From NCBI GenBank assembly GCA_036526195.1, contig DATCYZ010000045.1, positions 1 through 27,418 on the forward strand: 27,418 bases of DNA, read 5' to 3'. The DNA is from DATCYZ01 sp036526195 (GTDB lineage Bacteria; Pseudomonadota; Gammaproteobacteria; Burkholderiales; SG8-39). Shown here in pieces: positions 21,085 through 27,418 of this stretch (position 1 is its first letter; every line of letters begins with the position of its first letter). The notes below the pieces were generated by a model. It was given only the letters and a program-made list of their open reading frames with translations. It did not search any database and had not been told where the DNA came from. Both the position numbers and the translations under genes were made by a program.

Positions 21085-21112
21085 AGATGGGGGCATGTGC
21101 CGGTGATTCAAG
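21085..21112 (-). promoter_or_regulatory. Sigma-32 (RpoH) heat-shock promoter of clpB
   Basis: On the minus strand CTTGAA (21112-21107), a 14-bp spacer and CCCCATCT (21092-21085) match the sigma-32 consensus (CTTGAA and CCCCATNT). The predicted start lies about 33 nt before the clpB ATG. Confidence 0.88.
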
Positions 21113-21136
21113 GCACCGCGCCGGCCGGGGCGAAAT

Positions 21137-21152
21137 GTTCCCGATCGGGAAC
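21137..21152. promoter_or_regulatory. Perfect 16-bp palindrome between the peptidase and clpB genes
   Basis: GTTCCCGATCGGGAAC lies just beyond the peptidase stop and about 25 bp upstream of the clpB -35. Its left half (GTTCCCGAT) recurs at 21050-21058 in the clpB leader. It may be an operator or a weak terminator stem for the peptidase gene, since A- and T-rich flanks lie on both sides. Confidence 0.5.
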
Positions 21153-21155
21153 TTT

Positions 21156-22178
21156 TCAGGGGGTACGGTGGCCGTGCAACGCCCGCCAGGCCGGCAGCGC
21201 CCCGGGAAAGGGCAGCGGCGTCGCTTCATGCACCCCGCGCGCGATCGCGCGCGCGAGGCAGTCCGCCGCCGCCGCGCCGAGTTCGGTGAGGCGCGCCGCG
21301 TCCAGCGCGCGCGCGTTGCCGCCGGTGGCCGCGGCGAACACCGTGTCGCCGTCCATCGGGGCATGCGCGGGGCGCACCGCGCGTGCCAATCCGTCGTGCG
21401 CCATGAGGGCAAGGCGCTTGCACTCGGCCTTGTCGAGGGGCGCGTCGGTGGCCACCAGCGCGAGGGTCGTCGACTGCGGCGCGCCGCCCTTCACGCGCAG
21501 GGAAAGCGCGGCGGGGTCCATGGCCTGCGGCCAGCCGCGGCCGCCGTACTCGGCGTCGCGTTCAAAGGGCGCCGCCCAGAAATGCGGGCCGTCGCCGATG
21601 ACGGCGCTGCCCACAGCGTTCACCACGGCCAGCGCGCCGACGACGAATCCGGAAGGCGTCGTCACGCTGACCGAGCCCACGCCGCCCTTGAGGTTCGCCG
21701 TCGTGGCGCCGAGCCCCGCGCCCACCGAGCCGAGTTCGAATCCGGCGCTCGCGGCGAGGGCCGCGTCCCGGCCCAGTTCCCAGTAGGGCGGGCGCGCCTG
21801 CGCCGGCGCTTCCAGCCATGGCTTGGCGCCGCCGTTCAGCAGGTCGAACAGGATGGCCTGCGGCACGATCGGCACGCGCACGCCCGCCACGAGCAGGCCG
21901 CGCCCCTGCCGGGACAGCGCGTTCAGCACGCCGCCCGCGGCATCCAGCCCGAACACCGAGCCGCCGGAGAGCACGATGGCATCCACCGCCTGCACCGACA
22001 TCTCCGGCTCGAGCAGGGCGGTGTCGCGCACGCCCGGGGCGCCGCCGAGGATCGCCACCGAGGCGGTGGCGGGGGCGTCGAATACGCACACCGTCACGCC
22101 GGTGGCGGCCGCGCGATCCTGCGCGTGGCCGACGCGCAGGCCGGCGACGTCGGTGATCAGGTTGCGCCGGACCGCCAC
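21156..22178 (-). CDS. P1-family peptidase (DmpA/BapA-like N-terminal nucleophile aminopeptidase)
   Basis: This 340-residue protein belongs to the DmpA/L-aminopeptidase-D-esterase family, whose precursors cut themselves to expose a Ser or Thr nucleophile and release N-terminal residues, beta-amino acids or amides from peptides. Family motifs are LITDVAGLRVGHAQD at the start, VLSGGSVFGLDAAGGV, LGATTANLKGGVGS and STTLALVATDAPL near residue 235, where a Thr after Ser is the expected cleavage site and nucleophile. HDGLARAVRPAHAPMDGDT follows. The start is GTG, immediately after the TGA of aapP (TGAGTG), with no good ribosome-binding site, so translation is probably coupled to the amino-acid transporter. 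The protein has no signal peptide and should act in the cytoplasm. Confidence 0.85.
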   Translation of the reverse strand: MAVRRNLITDVAGLRVGHAQDRAAATGVTVCVFDAPATASVAILGGAPGVRDTALLEPEMSVQAVDAIVLSGGSVFGLDAAGGVLNALSRQGRGLLVAGVRVPIVPQAILFDLLNGGAKPWLEAPAQARPPYWELGRDAALAASAGFELGSVGAGLGATTANLKGGVGSVSVTTPSGFVVGALAVVNAVGSAVIGDGPHFWAAPFERDAEYGGRGWPQAMDPAALSLRVKGGAPQSTTLALVATDAPLDKAECKRLALMAHDGLARAVRPAHAPMDGDTVFAAATGGNARALDAARLTELGAAAADCLARAIARGVHEATPLPFPGALPAWRALHGHRTP

Positions 22179-22907
22179 TCAGTGGCCGAGGATCTGGCTC
22201 AGGAAGAGTTTCGCGCGGTCGGTCTTCGGCGCGGCGAAGAATTCCTTCGGCGGCGCGGCCTCGACGATCTCGCCCTGGTCCATGAACACGACGCGGTCGG
22301 CGACGGTGCGCGCGAAGCCCATCTCGTGCGTCACGCAGACCATGGTCATGCCCTCCTTCGCCAGTTCGATCATGACGTCGAGCACCTCCTTGATCATCTC
22401 CGGATCGAGCGCCGAGGTGGGCTCGTCGAACAGCATCACCCTGGGCTGCATGCACAGCGCCCGCGCGATCGCCACGCGCTGCTGCTGTCCGCCCGAGAGC
22501 TGTCCCGGGTACTTGTGCGCCTGCTCCGGGATCTGCACGCGCCCGAGGTACTGCATCGCCTGTTCCTCGGCCTCGCGCTTCGGCATGCGTCGCACCCAGA
22601 TCGGCGCAAGCGTCAGGTTCTCCAGCACCGTCAGGTGCGGGAACAGGTTGAAGCTCTGGAACACCATGCCGACTTCGCTGCGGATCGCCTCGACGGACTT
22701 CAGGTCGTCGGTGAGTTCGATGCCGTCGACCACCACCTTTCCGGACTGGTGCACTTCCAGGCGGTTGATGAGCCGGATCATGGTCGACTTGCCGGAGCCC
22801 GAGGGGCCGCACACGACTACCTTCTCGCCCTTGGCGATGCTCAGGTTGATGTTCTTGAGCGCCTGGAAGTCGCCGTACCACTTGTTGACTGCCTGCAGTT
22901 CGATCAT
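22179..22907 (-). CDS. aapP: Polar amino-acid ABC transporter ATP-binding protein
   Basis: This 242-residue ATPase drives uptake by the Aap general L-amino-acid importer. Walker A GPSGSGKST is at 34-42, followed by the Q-loop in GMVFQSFNLFPH, signature LSGGQQQR near 144, Walker B VMLFDEPTSALD, and the H-loop in VTHEMGFA. This is the GlnQ/HisP/AapP class. The ATG at 22907 has AAGGAGG upstream and overlaps the aapM stop by 4 nt (ATGA). The open frame extends 47 codons further upstream, but that part overlaps aapM out of frame. The next gene, a peptidase, begins on the base after its stop codon. Confidence 0.93.
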   Translation of the reverse strand: MIELQAVNKWYGDFQALKNINLSIAKGEKVVVCGPSGSGKSTMIRLINRLEVHQSGKVVVDGIELTDDLKSVEAIRSEVGMVFQSFNLFPHLTVLENLTLAPIWVRRMPKREAEEQAMQYLGRVQIPEQAHKYPGQLSGGQQQRVAIARALCMQPRVMLFDEPTSALDPEMIKEVLDVMIELAKEGMTMVCVTHEMGFARTVADRVVFMDQGEIVEAAPPKEFFAAPKTDRAKLFLSQILGH

Positions 22908-23989
22908 CCAGCCTCCTTCACGGGCGTGCGCGCCGCGGACGAGGCCAGGCTGACTTCGAGCGCCTGGCTGTAGCGCGACATGGAGAAACAGAACACGAAG
23001 TACACCGCCGAGGCGAACAGGTAGGCCTCGACGCCGTAGCCGGTCCACTTCGGCTCGGTGATCGACACCTTCACCGTGGTCAGCAGGTCAAACAGGCCGA
23101 TGATGAGAACCAGCGACGTGTCCTTGAAGAAACCGATGAACACGTTCACCAGCGGCGGGATCGAGATGCGCAGCGCCTGCGGCAGAATGATGAAGCCCAT
23201 GCTCTTCCAGTACGACAGGCCGAGCGCCTGCGCGGCCTCGTACTGCCCGCGCGGAATCGCCTGCAGCCCGCCGCGCACCACCTCCGCAAGGTAGGCCGCG
23301 GCGAACAGGATCATCGCGATCTGCGCGCGCAGCAGCTTGTCCACGGTCAGGCCTTCGGGCAGGAACAGCGGCAGCATCACTGAGGCCATGAACAGCAGGC
23401 TGATCAGCGGCACGCCGCGGATCAGCTCGATGTAGCCCACCGACAGCCAGCGGATGATCGGCATCTCCGAGCGCCGACCGAGCGCGAGCAGGATCGACAG
23501 CGGGAAGGCGAAGGCGATGCCGAAGGTGGCAAGCAGCAGGGTGAGCGCCAACCCGCCCCAGCGCTCGTTCTCGACATAGACGAGCCCGAACACGCCGCCC
23601 CACATGAGCACGCCGATCGCGCCGAGCCCGGCGACCCACGCCAGCGCAAGCCAGGGCCGCCAGCAGGCGCGCAGCGCGCTGATGATGTAGAGCGCGACCA
23701 GCACCAGCACGGCGAGCGCCGGTCGCCACTGCGCCTCGAAGGGATAGGTGCCGAACAGGATCAGGCGATGTTTCTCGGTGATCAGCGCCCAGCAGGCGCC
23801 GACGCCCTTCGCCGCGCGGCAGGCCTGCGCGTCGGGGTCGACCCAGATCGCCTTCGTGATCGCCCAGTCGAAAAAGGGCAGCGCAAGCTTCCAGGCGAGC
23901 CAGATGATCAGCAGGGTGACGAGCGTGTTCCCCCAGCCCGAGAACAGGTTCTCGCGCGACCAGCCGATGGCGCCCCGCGACAGGCTCAT
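22904..23989 (-). CDS. aapM: Amino-acid ABC transporter permease AapM
   Basis: This 361-residue inner-membrane permease of the Aap importer has a long N-terminal extension with membrane helices and a periplasmic Cys-containing loop (QACRAAKGVGACW), as is usual for AapM. The core polar amino-acid permease domain follows (GGLALTLLLATFGIAFAFPL), and the ATPase-coupling EAA motif reads EAAQALGLSYW...ILPQALRISIPP. Start 23989 overlaps the aapQ stop in an ATGA arrangement. A long open frame continues upstream but is a shadow of aapQ. It pairs with AapQ to form the channel and docks AapP. Confidence 0.93.
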   Translation of the reverse strand: MSLSRGAIGWSRENLFSGWGNTLVTLLIIWLAWKLALPFFDWAITKAIWVDPDAQACRAAKGVGACWALITEKHRLILFGTYPFEAQWRPALAVLVLVALYIISALRACWRPWLALAWVAGLGAIGVLMWGGVFGLVYVENERWGGLALTLLLATFGIAFAFPLSILLALGRRSEMPIIRWLSVGYIELIRGVPLISLLFMASVMLPLFLPEGLTVDKLLRAQIAMILFAAAYLAEVVRGGLQAIPRGQYEAAQALGLSYWKSMGFIILPQALRISIPPLVNVFIGFFKDTSLVLIIGLFDLLTTVKVSITEPKWTGYGVEAYLFASAVYFVFCFSMSRYSQALEVSLASSAARTPVKEAG

Positions 23990-25140
23990 CGCTCCACCAG
24001 CGCGATGCGCTTGTTGTACCAGTTCATGAAGGCGGAAATCGACAGGCTGATCGTCAGGTACACGGCCATGATGATGCCGATGCCCTCGATCGCCTGCCCG
24101 GTCTGGTTGATCGCGGTGTTGGCGATCGAGACGATGTCGGGGTAGCCGATTGCCACCGCCAGCGAGCTGTTCTTGGTCAGGTTCAGGTACTGGCTGGTGA
24201 GCGGCGGCACGATCACGCGCAGCGCCTGCGGAAGGATCACCAGGCGCAGCACGAACGAGGGGCGCAGGCCGAGGGCCGAGGCCGCCTCGGTCTGGCCGCG
24301 GTGCACCGAAAGGATGCCGGCGCGCACGATCTCGGCGATGAAGGCCGCGGTGTAGGCCACCAGGCCGATCAGCAGCGCGGCGAACTCCGGCGTCAGCGTG
24401 GCGCCGCCGGAAAAGTTGAAGCCGGCCAGTTCCGGCACGATCAGCCTGAACGGCGCACCGATGGCGATGAAGGCGAGCAATGGCAGCGCAACGACGATCC
24501 CGAGGCCGGTCCAGAAGGCATGAAACTGCTGTCCGGTGCGCGCCTGGCGTGCGCGCGCCCAGGCCGAGATCCGCCAGGCCACGAGGAGCGCGAGCACGAA
24601 GGCGGCCAGCACCCACTGGTAGGCGGCGTGCCATTCGATGACGGGCACCGCGAAGCCGCGGTTGCTCAGGAACACCCCGGACACCGGACTCAGCGCCTGG
24701 CGCGGCCCGGGCAGGTTCTCCGAGATGATTGCGTACCAGAAGAACAGCTGCACCAGCAGCGGCACGTTGCGGATCACCTCGATGTAGGCGGACGACAGTT
24801 TCGCCACCAGCCAGTTCGAGGACAGCCGGGCGAAGCCGATGAAGGTGCCGATCACGGTCGCGGCAACGACGCCGATCAGGGCGACCCGGAACGTGTTGGC
24901 CAGCCCGACGAGCAGCGCGCGGGCGTAGTTGTCGGCCGCGCCGTAGGAAATGAACGAGGTTTCGCCGATCTCGAAACCGGCCTCGCGCGACAGGAACGCG
25001 AAGCCGCTGGCGATCTTGCGCGCCTCGAGGTTGGCAATCGTATTGGTGACGAGATAGGCGAGCACGCCCACCACGGCGGCGAGCGCGAGCACCTGGTAGA
25101 GCAGCGCGCGGAAGCGCGCGTCACGCGGGGAGAAACGCAC
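23986..25140 (-). CDS. aapQ: Amino-acid ABC transporter permease AapQ
   Basis: This 384-residue inner-membrane permease is the partner of AapM. It has an N-terminal helix (VLALAAVVGVLAYLV), the family FISYGAADNYARALLVGLANT segment in which the permease domain begins, EVIRNVPLLVQLFFWY, and a C-terminal coupling motif EAASALGLRPSF...ILPQALRVIVPP. The length and large insert between the first helices of the permease domain match AapQ. The start is GTG at 25140 with GGAG about 8 nt upstream, and 51 nt separate it from the aapJ stop. That gap carries an 8-bp stem-loop. The gene ends inside the aapM start. Confidence 0.92.
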   Translation of the reverse strand: MRFSPRDARFRALLYQVLALAAVVGVLAYLVTNTIANLEARKIASGFAFLSREAGFEIGETSFISYGAADNYARALLVGLANTFRVALIGVVAATVIGTFIGFARLSSNWLVAKLSSAYIEVIRNVPLLVQLFFWYAIISENLPGPRQALSPVSGVFLSNRGFAVPVIEWHAAYQWVLAAFVLALLVAWRISAWARARQARTGQQFHAFWTGLGIVVALPLLAFIAIGAPFRLIVPELAGFNFSGGATLTPEFAALLIGLVAYTAAFIAEIVRAGILSVHRGQTEAASALGLRPSFVLRLVILPQALRVIVPPLTSQYLNLTKNSSLAVAIGYPDIVSIANTAINQTGQAIEGIGIIMAVYLTISLSISAFMNWYNKRIALVER

Positions 25141-25148
25141 GGGAGGCT

Positions 25149-25176
25149 CCGCGCCGCCGGGGACCGGACGGCGCGG
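25149..25176 (-). repeat. Stem-loop between aapJ and aapQ
   Basis: CCGCGCCG and CGGCGCGG pair perfectly around a 12-nt loop in the 51-nt gap, without a T-tract. Such stems after binding-protein genes often protect the upstream message and lower expression of the permease genes. Confidence 0.6.
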
Positions 25177-25191
25177 AAGTCGTTCAGCCGA

Positions 25192-26202
25192 TCAGCGCAG
25201 CGGGATCGGGTACATCAGGCCGCCCTTGGTCCAGAGCGCGTTCAGCCCGCGCTCGAAGCCCAGCGGCTTGAGGTTCGCGTCGAAGCTCTCGGCGTAGTTG
25301 CCGACCTGCTTGACGATGTTGAAGGCCCAGCGGTTGTCGACGCCGAGCATCTTGCCGAGGTCGCCGGTCGCGCCCACGAAGCGCTGCACCGCGGGGTTCT
25401 TGTCGGCGAGCGCCTTGTCGATGTTCGCCGCGGTGAGGCCCAGTTCCTCGGCCTCGAGCATCGCCATCAGCGTCCACTTGACGATGTCGAACCACTTGTC
25501 GTCGCCATGGCGCACCACCGGCCCGAGCGGCTCCTTGGAGATCACCTCCGGCAGGATGACGTGGTCCGCCGGATTCGGCGCGCGCGAACCGCGCGTCGAC
25601 ACCAGCCCGGACACGTCCGTCGTGTAGACGTCGCAGCGGCCCGAGAAGTAAGCGTTGGTGACCTCTTCCAGCTTCTCGATGACCACCGGCTTGAAGGTCA
25701 TGTTGTTGGCGCGGAAGTAGTCGGCCAGGTTCAGTTCGGTCGTGGTGCCGGGCTGGACGCAAACCGTGGCGCCCTTCAGCTCCCTGGCGCTCTTCACGTT
25801 CAGCTTCTTCGGCACCATGAAGCCCTGCCCGTCGTAGTAGTTCACGCCGACGAAGTTCAGGCCGAGGCTGGTGTCGCGGGAAATCGTCCAGGTGGTATTG
25901 CGCGCGAGCAGGTCGATCTCGCCGGATTGCAGCGCGGTGAAGCGCTGCTGCGCGGTCAGCGGCGTGTAGCGCACCTTGGTGGCGTCGCCGAACACCGTGG
26001 CCGCGACGGCGCGGCACATGTCCACGTCAAGGCCTTTCCAGACGCCGCGGGAATCCGGTTGCGAGAATCCGGCCAGCGCGGTGTTGACGCCGCACTGCAC
26101 GAAGCCCTTGGCCTTGACGGCATCCAGGGTCGATTGGGCGAGCGCGGGCGTGGCCGCGAACGCAAGGGCGAGTGCGCCCGTAATTGCCGCAACAGCTTTC
26201 AT
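25192..26202 (-). CDS. aapJ: Amino-acid ABC transporter periplasmic binding protein AapJ
   Basis: This 336-residue periplasmic binding protein is the first gene of the aap operon and should capture a broad range of L-amino acids. Signal peptide 1-22 (GALALAFAATPALAQ) precedes STLDAVKAKGFVQCGVNTAL, FSQPDSRGVWKGLDVDMCRA, TPLTAQQRFTALQSGEIDLL, and FVGVNYYDGQGFMV, all typical of AapJ/BztA. Cysteines in the family positions could form disulfides. The start has a strong GGAGG (in CGGAGGAGG, 26208-26216). Gene order J-Q-M-P is the classical one. Confidence 0.94.
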   Translation of the reverse strand: MKAVAAITGALALAFAATPALAQSTLDAVKAKGFVQCGVNTALAGFSQPDSRGVWKGLDVDMCRAVAATVFGDATKVRYTPLTAQQRFTALQSGEIDLLARNTTWTISRDTSLGLNFVGVNYYDGQGFMVPKKLNVKSARELKGATVCVQPGTTTELNLADYFRANNMTFKPVVIEKLEEVTNAYFSGRCDVYTTDVSGLVSTRGSRAPNPADHVILPEVISKEPLGPVVRHGDDKWFDIVKWTLMAMLEAEELGLTAANIDKALADKNPAVQRFVGATGDLGKMLGVDNRWAFNIVKQVGNYAESFDANLKPLGFERGLNALWTKGGLMYPIPLR

Positions 26203-26207
26203 CGGAT

Positions 26208-26216
26208 CCTCCTCCG
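26208..26216 (-). promoter_or_regulatory. Strong ribosome-binding site of aapJ
   Basis: CGGAGGAGG on the minus strand, 5 nt before the ATG, stronger than those of the downstream aap genes, as expected for the abundant binding protein. Confidence 0.75.
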
Positions 26217-26243
26217 TGAGAGTTCGGTCAGGTACCAGCGCAC

Positions 26244-26249
26244 ATTGTA
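26244..26249 (-). promoter_or_regulatory. Candidate -10 of the aap operon
   Basis: TACAAT within TATACAAT on the minus strand, 41 nt before the aapJ start. The -35 is poor (TTCGCC with an 18-bp spacer). A CGCCCG/CGGGCG stem at 26257-26271 lies in the spacer and may be a crcB terminator or an operator. Confidence 0.4.
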
Positions 26250-26289
26250 TAGCCGGCGCCCGCTGCGGGCGAAAGGCCCGGTTTGCCGT

Positions 26290-26673
26290 CTACCAGCCCA
26301 GTGTGCGGGCCGTGGCGATGCCCGCCGCGGTGGCGAGCAATGCGCCGAACAGGTGCGCGCCCGAATGCACCGCCGCGGCCGTGAAGCGCCCGTCCTGCAA
26401 CAGCGCAACCGATTCCGCGCTGAAGGTCGAAAAGGTGGTGAGCGCCCCCAGGAACCCGGTGATGCAGGCTAGCCGCCACTCCGGCGGCAGGGACGCGTTG
26501 GCGCCGAAGAAGGTCAAGGCAAGCCCCACCAGGTACCCCCCGCCGAGGTTCGCCGCGAGCGTGCCCAGCGGCAGATTCGGCAGCAGCGGGTTCAGCCAGG
26601 TCCCCAGTCCCCAGCGCAGCCAGGCGCCGAGCGTCGCACCGACGGCAATCGCGAACAGGGCGGTGGCGGGCAT
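26290..26673 (-). CDS. crcB: CrcB/Fluc fluoride channel
   Basis: This 127-residue inner-membrane protein has four predicted helices. It belongs to the Fluc family of dimeric channels that let fluoride leave the cell. Family motifs are ATLGAWLRW, PLGTLAANLGGGYLVGL with the pore Asn, and GFLGALTTFSTFSAE with the conserved Thr/Phe row. The length is normal. No fluoride riboswitch is visible: only 38 bp separate it from the divergent gene. TAGAAT lies 6 nt before the ATG and no Shine-Dalgarno sequence is present, which suggests a leaderless message. Confidence 0.95.
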   Translation of the reverse strand: MPATALFAIAVGATLGAWLRWGLGTWLNPLLPNLPLGTLAANLGGGYLVGLALTFFGANASLPPEWRLACITGFLGALTTFSTFSAESVALLQDGRFTAAAVHSGAHLFGALLATAAGIATARTLGW

Positions 26674-26679
26674 GCGGCG

Positions 26680-26685
26680 ATTCTA
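26680..26685 (-). promoter_or_regulatory. Candidate -10 of crcB, leaderless arrangement
   Basis: TAGAAT on the minus strand, then six bases, then ATG at 26673. The predicted start falls on the A of the start codon. Confidence 0.4.
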
Positions 26686-26699
26686 ACCGGCGCGCACCG

Positions 26700-26705
26700 T
26701 ACACT
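26700..26705 (+). promoter_or_regulatory. Candidate -10 of the YwaF-like gene, leaderless arrangement
   Basis: TACACT followed by six bases and ATG at 26712. It lies within the 38-bp divergent gap together with the crcB -10, so the two promoters overlap. Confidence 0.35.
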
Positions 26706-26711
26706 CCGCGC

Positions 26712-27416
26712 ATGGAGCGCTTTCAAGCCTTCACCGCGACCCATGCGGCGGTGCTTGCCGCGATCGTGCTGCTCACGGCGCTTGCCGTGGCCCTGCGACG
26801 TCGCCTGCCGCGCGCCGCGCCGCCGTTGCCGGCCGAACGCGCCGTCGGCCTCGCCTACCTCGCGGGCTGGGGGCTGACCTACCTCTGGCTGCTGCAGGCG
26901 CCGCTGCATGACCCGGCGAAGACCCTGCCGCTGCAACTGTGTCATCTCACGGCCGCGGCCGCGGCGCTGCTGCTGGTCACCGGCGCGCCGGTACTGCGGC
27001 CGCTGGTGTACTTCTGGGGCCTCGCCCTGAGCACCCAGGCGCTCATTACCCCTGCGCTGTCCGAAGGCCCGGCGCTCTACCCCTTCTGGTTCTTCTGGGC
27101 CACCCACGGCCTGATCGCCGGCGTCGCGATCTACGACCTTGCGGCGCGCGGCTACCGGCCGGACTGGCGCGGCTACCGCCAGGCCTGCCTCGGGGCGGCG
27201 GCCTACGTGGCCGCGGTCCTGCCGCTCGATATCGCCTTCGGCTGGAATTACGGCTTTGTCGGCCCGTCGAAGCCCGAAGTGCGCACCATCGTGGATTTCC
27301 TCGGCCCCTGGCCCGACCGGCTCGTACCCATCGTCCTCATCGTAGCGCTCGCCATGGCGTTCGCGCTGCTGCCCTGGGACCTCGCCCGCCGCCTCGCCCG
27401 AAAAAAAGGGGGCTGA
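26712..27416 (+). CDS. TIGR02206 (YwaF-like) integral membrane protein
   Basis: This 234-residue protein has about six or seven hydrophobic segments and matches the TIGR02206/YwaF family of unknown function. Landmarks are LPLQLCHLTAAAAALLLVTG, YFWGLALSTQALITPAL, FFWATHGLIAGV, FGWNYGFVGPSKPEV and DFLGPWP near the C-terminus. The Trp-Asn-Tyr-Gly and GPWP motifs are the most conserved parts of the family. The gene is divergent from crcB and complete, ending 2 nt before the window edge with a Lys/Arg-rich tail. No function is proven for the family. Confidence 0.85.
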   Translation: MERFQAFTATHAAVLAAIVLLTALAVALRRRLPRAAPPLPAERAVGLAYLAGWGLTYLWLLQAPLHDPAKTLPLQLCHLTAAAAALLLVTGAPVLRPLVYFWGLALSTQALITPALSEGPALYPFWFFWATHGLIAGVAIYDLAARGYRPDWRGYRQACLGAAAYVAAVLPLDIAFGWNYGFVGPSKPEVRTIVDFLGPWPDRLVPIVLIVALAMAFALLPWDLARRLARKKGG

Positions 27417-27418
27417 CC

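Noticed and set aside
22904..24634. Single fused AapQ-AapM permease from a 576-codon open frame
   Set aside because: The upstream part is out of frame with AapQ, and the ATGA overlap at 23986-23989 gives two normal genes.
26674..26711. Fluoride riboswitch before crcB
   Set aside because: The 38-bp gap is too short and has no pseudoknot-like pairing.

Overview
The window is a 27.4-kb, uniformly GC-rich chromosomal segment with GC-rich third codon positions. The gene families fit a betaproteobacterium, most likely Burkholderiales or a close relative: an AapJQMP amino-acid importer, a PaaH-type 3-hydroxyacyl-CoA dehydrogenase with a PcaF-like thiolase and glutaryl-CoA dehydrogenase, ClpB, and AlgH/YqgE proteins. 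The genus cannot be told from sequence reading alone. I saw no transposase, integrase, phage gene, rRNA, tRNA or CRISPR array, so this looks like stable chromosome rather than an island.

Left part (1-4106, plus strand). After the tail of an unrecognised gene (1-96) comes a three-gene unit: a periplasmic PQQ-dependent sugar (sorbosone-type) dehydrogenase, a diheme cytochrome c, and a TonB-dependent receptor that closely resembles E. coli PqqU (YncD), the PQQ importer. Together they read as a scavenge-and-use module: import PQQ, load the dehydrogenase, pass electrons to the cytochrome. Convergent to it is a 915-residue membrane-anchored Ser/Thr kinase with long Ala/Glu/Lys coiled coils and Sel1-like repeats.

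Middle (7066-16516). This part holds an SDR oxidoreductase, an orphan molybdenum hydroxylase large subunit (CoxL-like, form II motif), a FecR-like periplasmic protein, a universal stress protein, and then a three-gene acyl-CoA operon (3-hydroxyacyl-CoA dehydrogenase, thiolase, glutaryl-CoA dehydrogenase) that would take glutaryl-CoA to acetyl-CoA with one step (enoyl-CoA hydratase) missing. A second SDR gene faces it. A 16-bp palindrome that occurs before the PQQ unit occurs again between the acyl-CoA operon and this SDR gene.

Right part (16604-27418). Two tandem, diverged AlgH/YqgE-family genes both encode N-terminal signal peptides and are separated by a hairpin-rich gap. A second gap full of stem-loops and direct repeats leads to clpB, which has a clear sigma-32 heat-shock promoter. 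An operon aapJ-aapQ-aapM-aapP continues without a gap into a P1-family aminopeptidase. The window ends with the divergent pair crcB (fluoride channel) and a TIGR02206/YwaF-like membrane protein gene.

Across the window, four genes (the coxL-like gene, the first algH-like gene, crcB and the YwaF-like gene) have a -10-like hexamer only 6-7 nt before ATG and no Shine-Dalgarno sequence, which suggests leaderless transcripts. All functions are assigned by reading motifs and remembered family sequences, without database searches.
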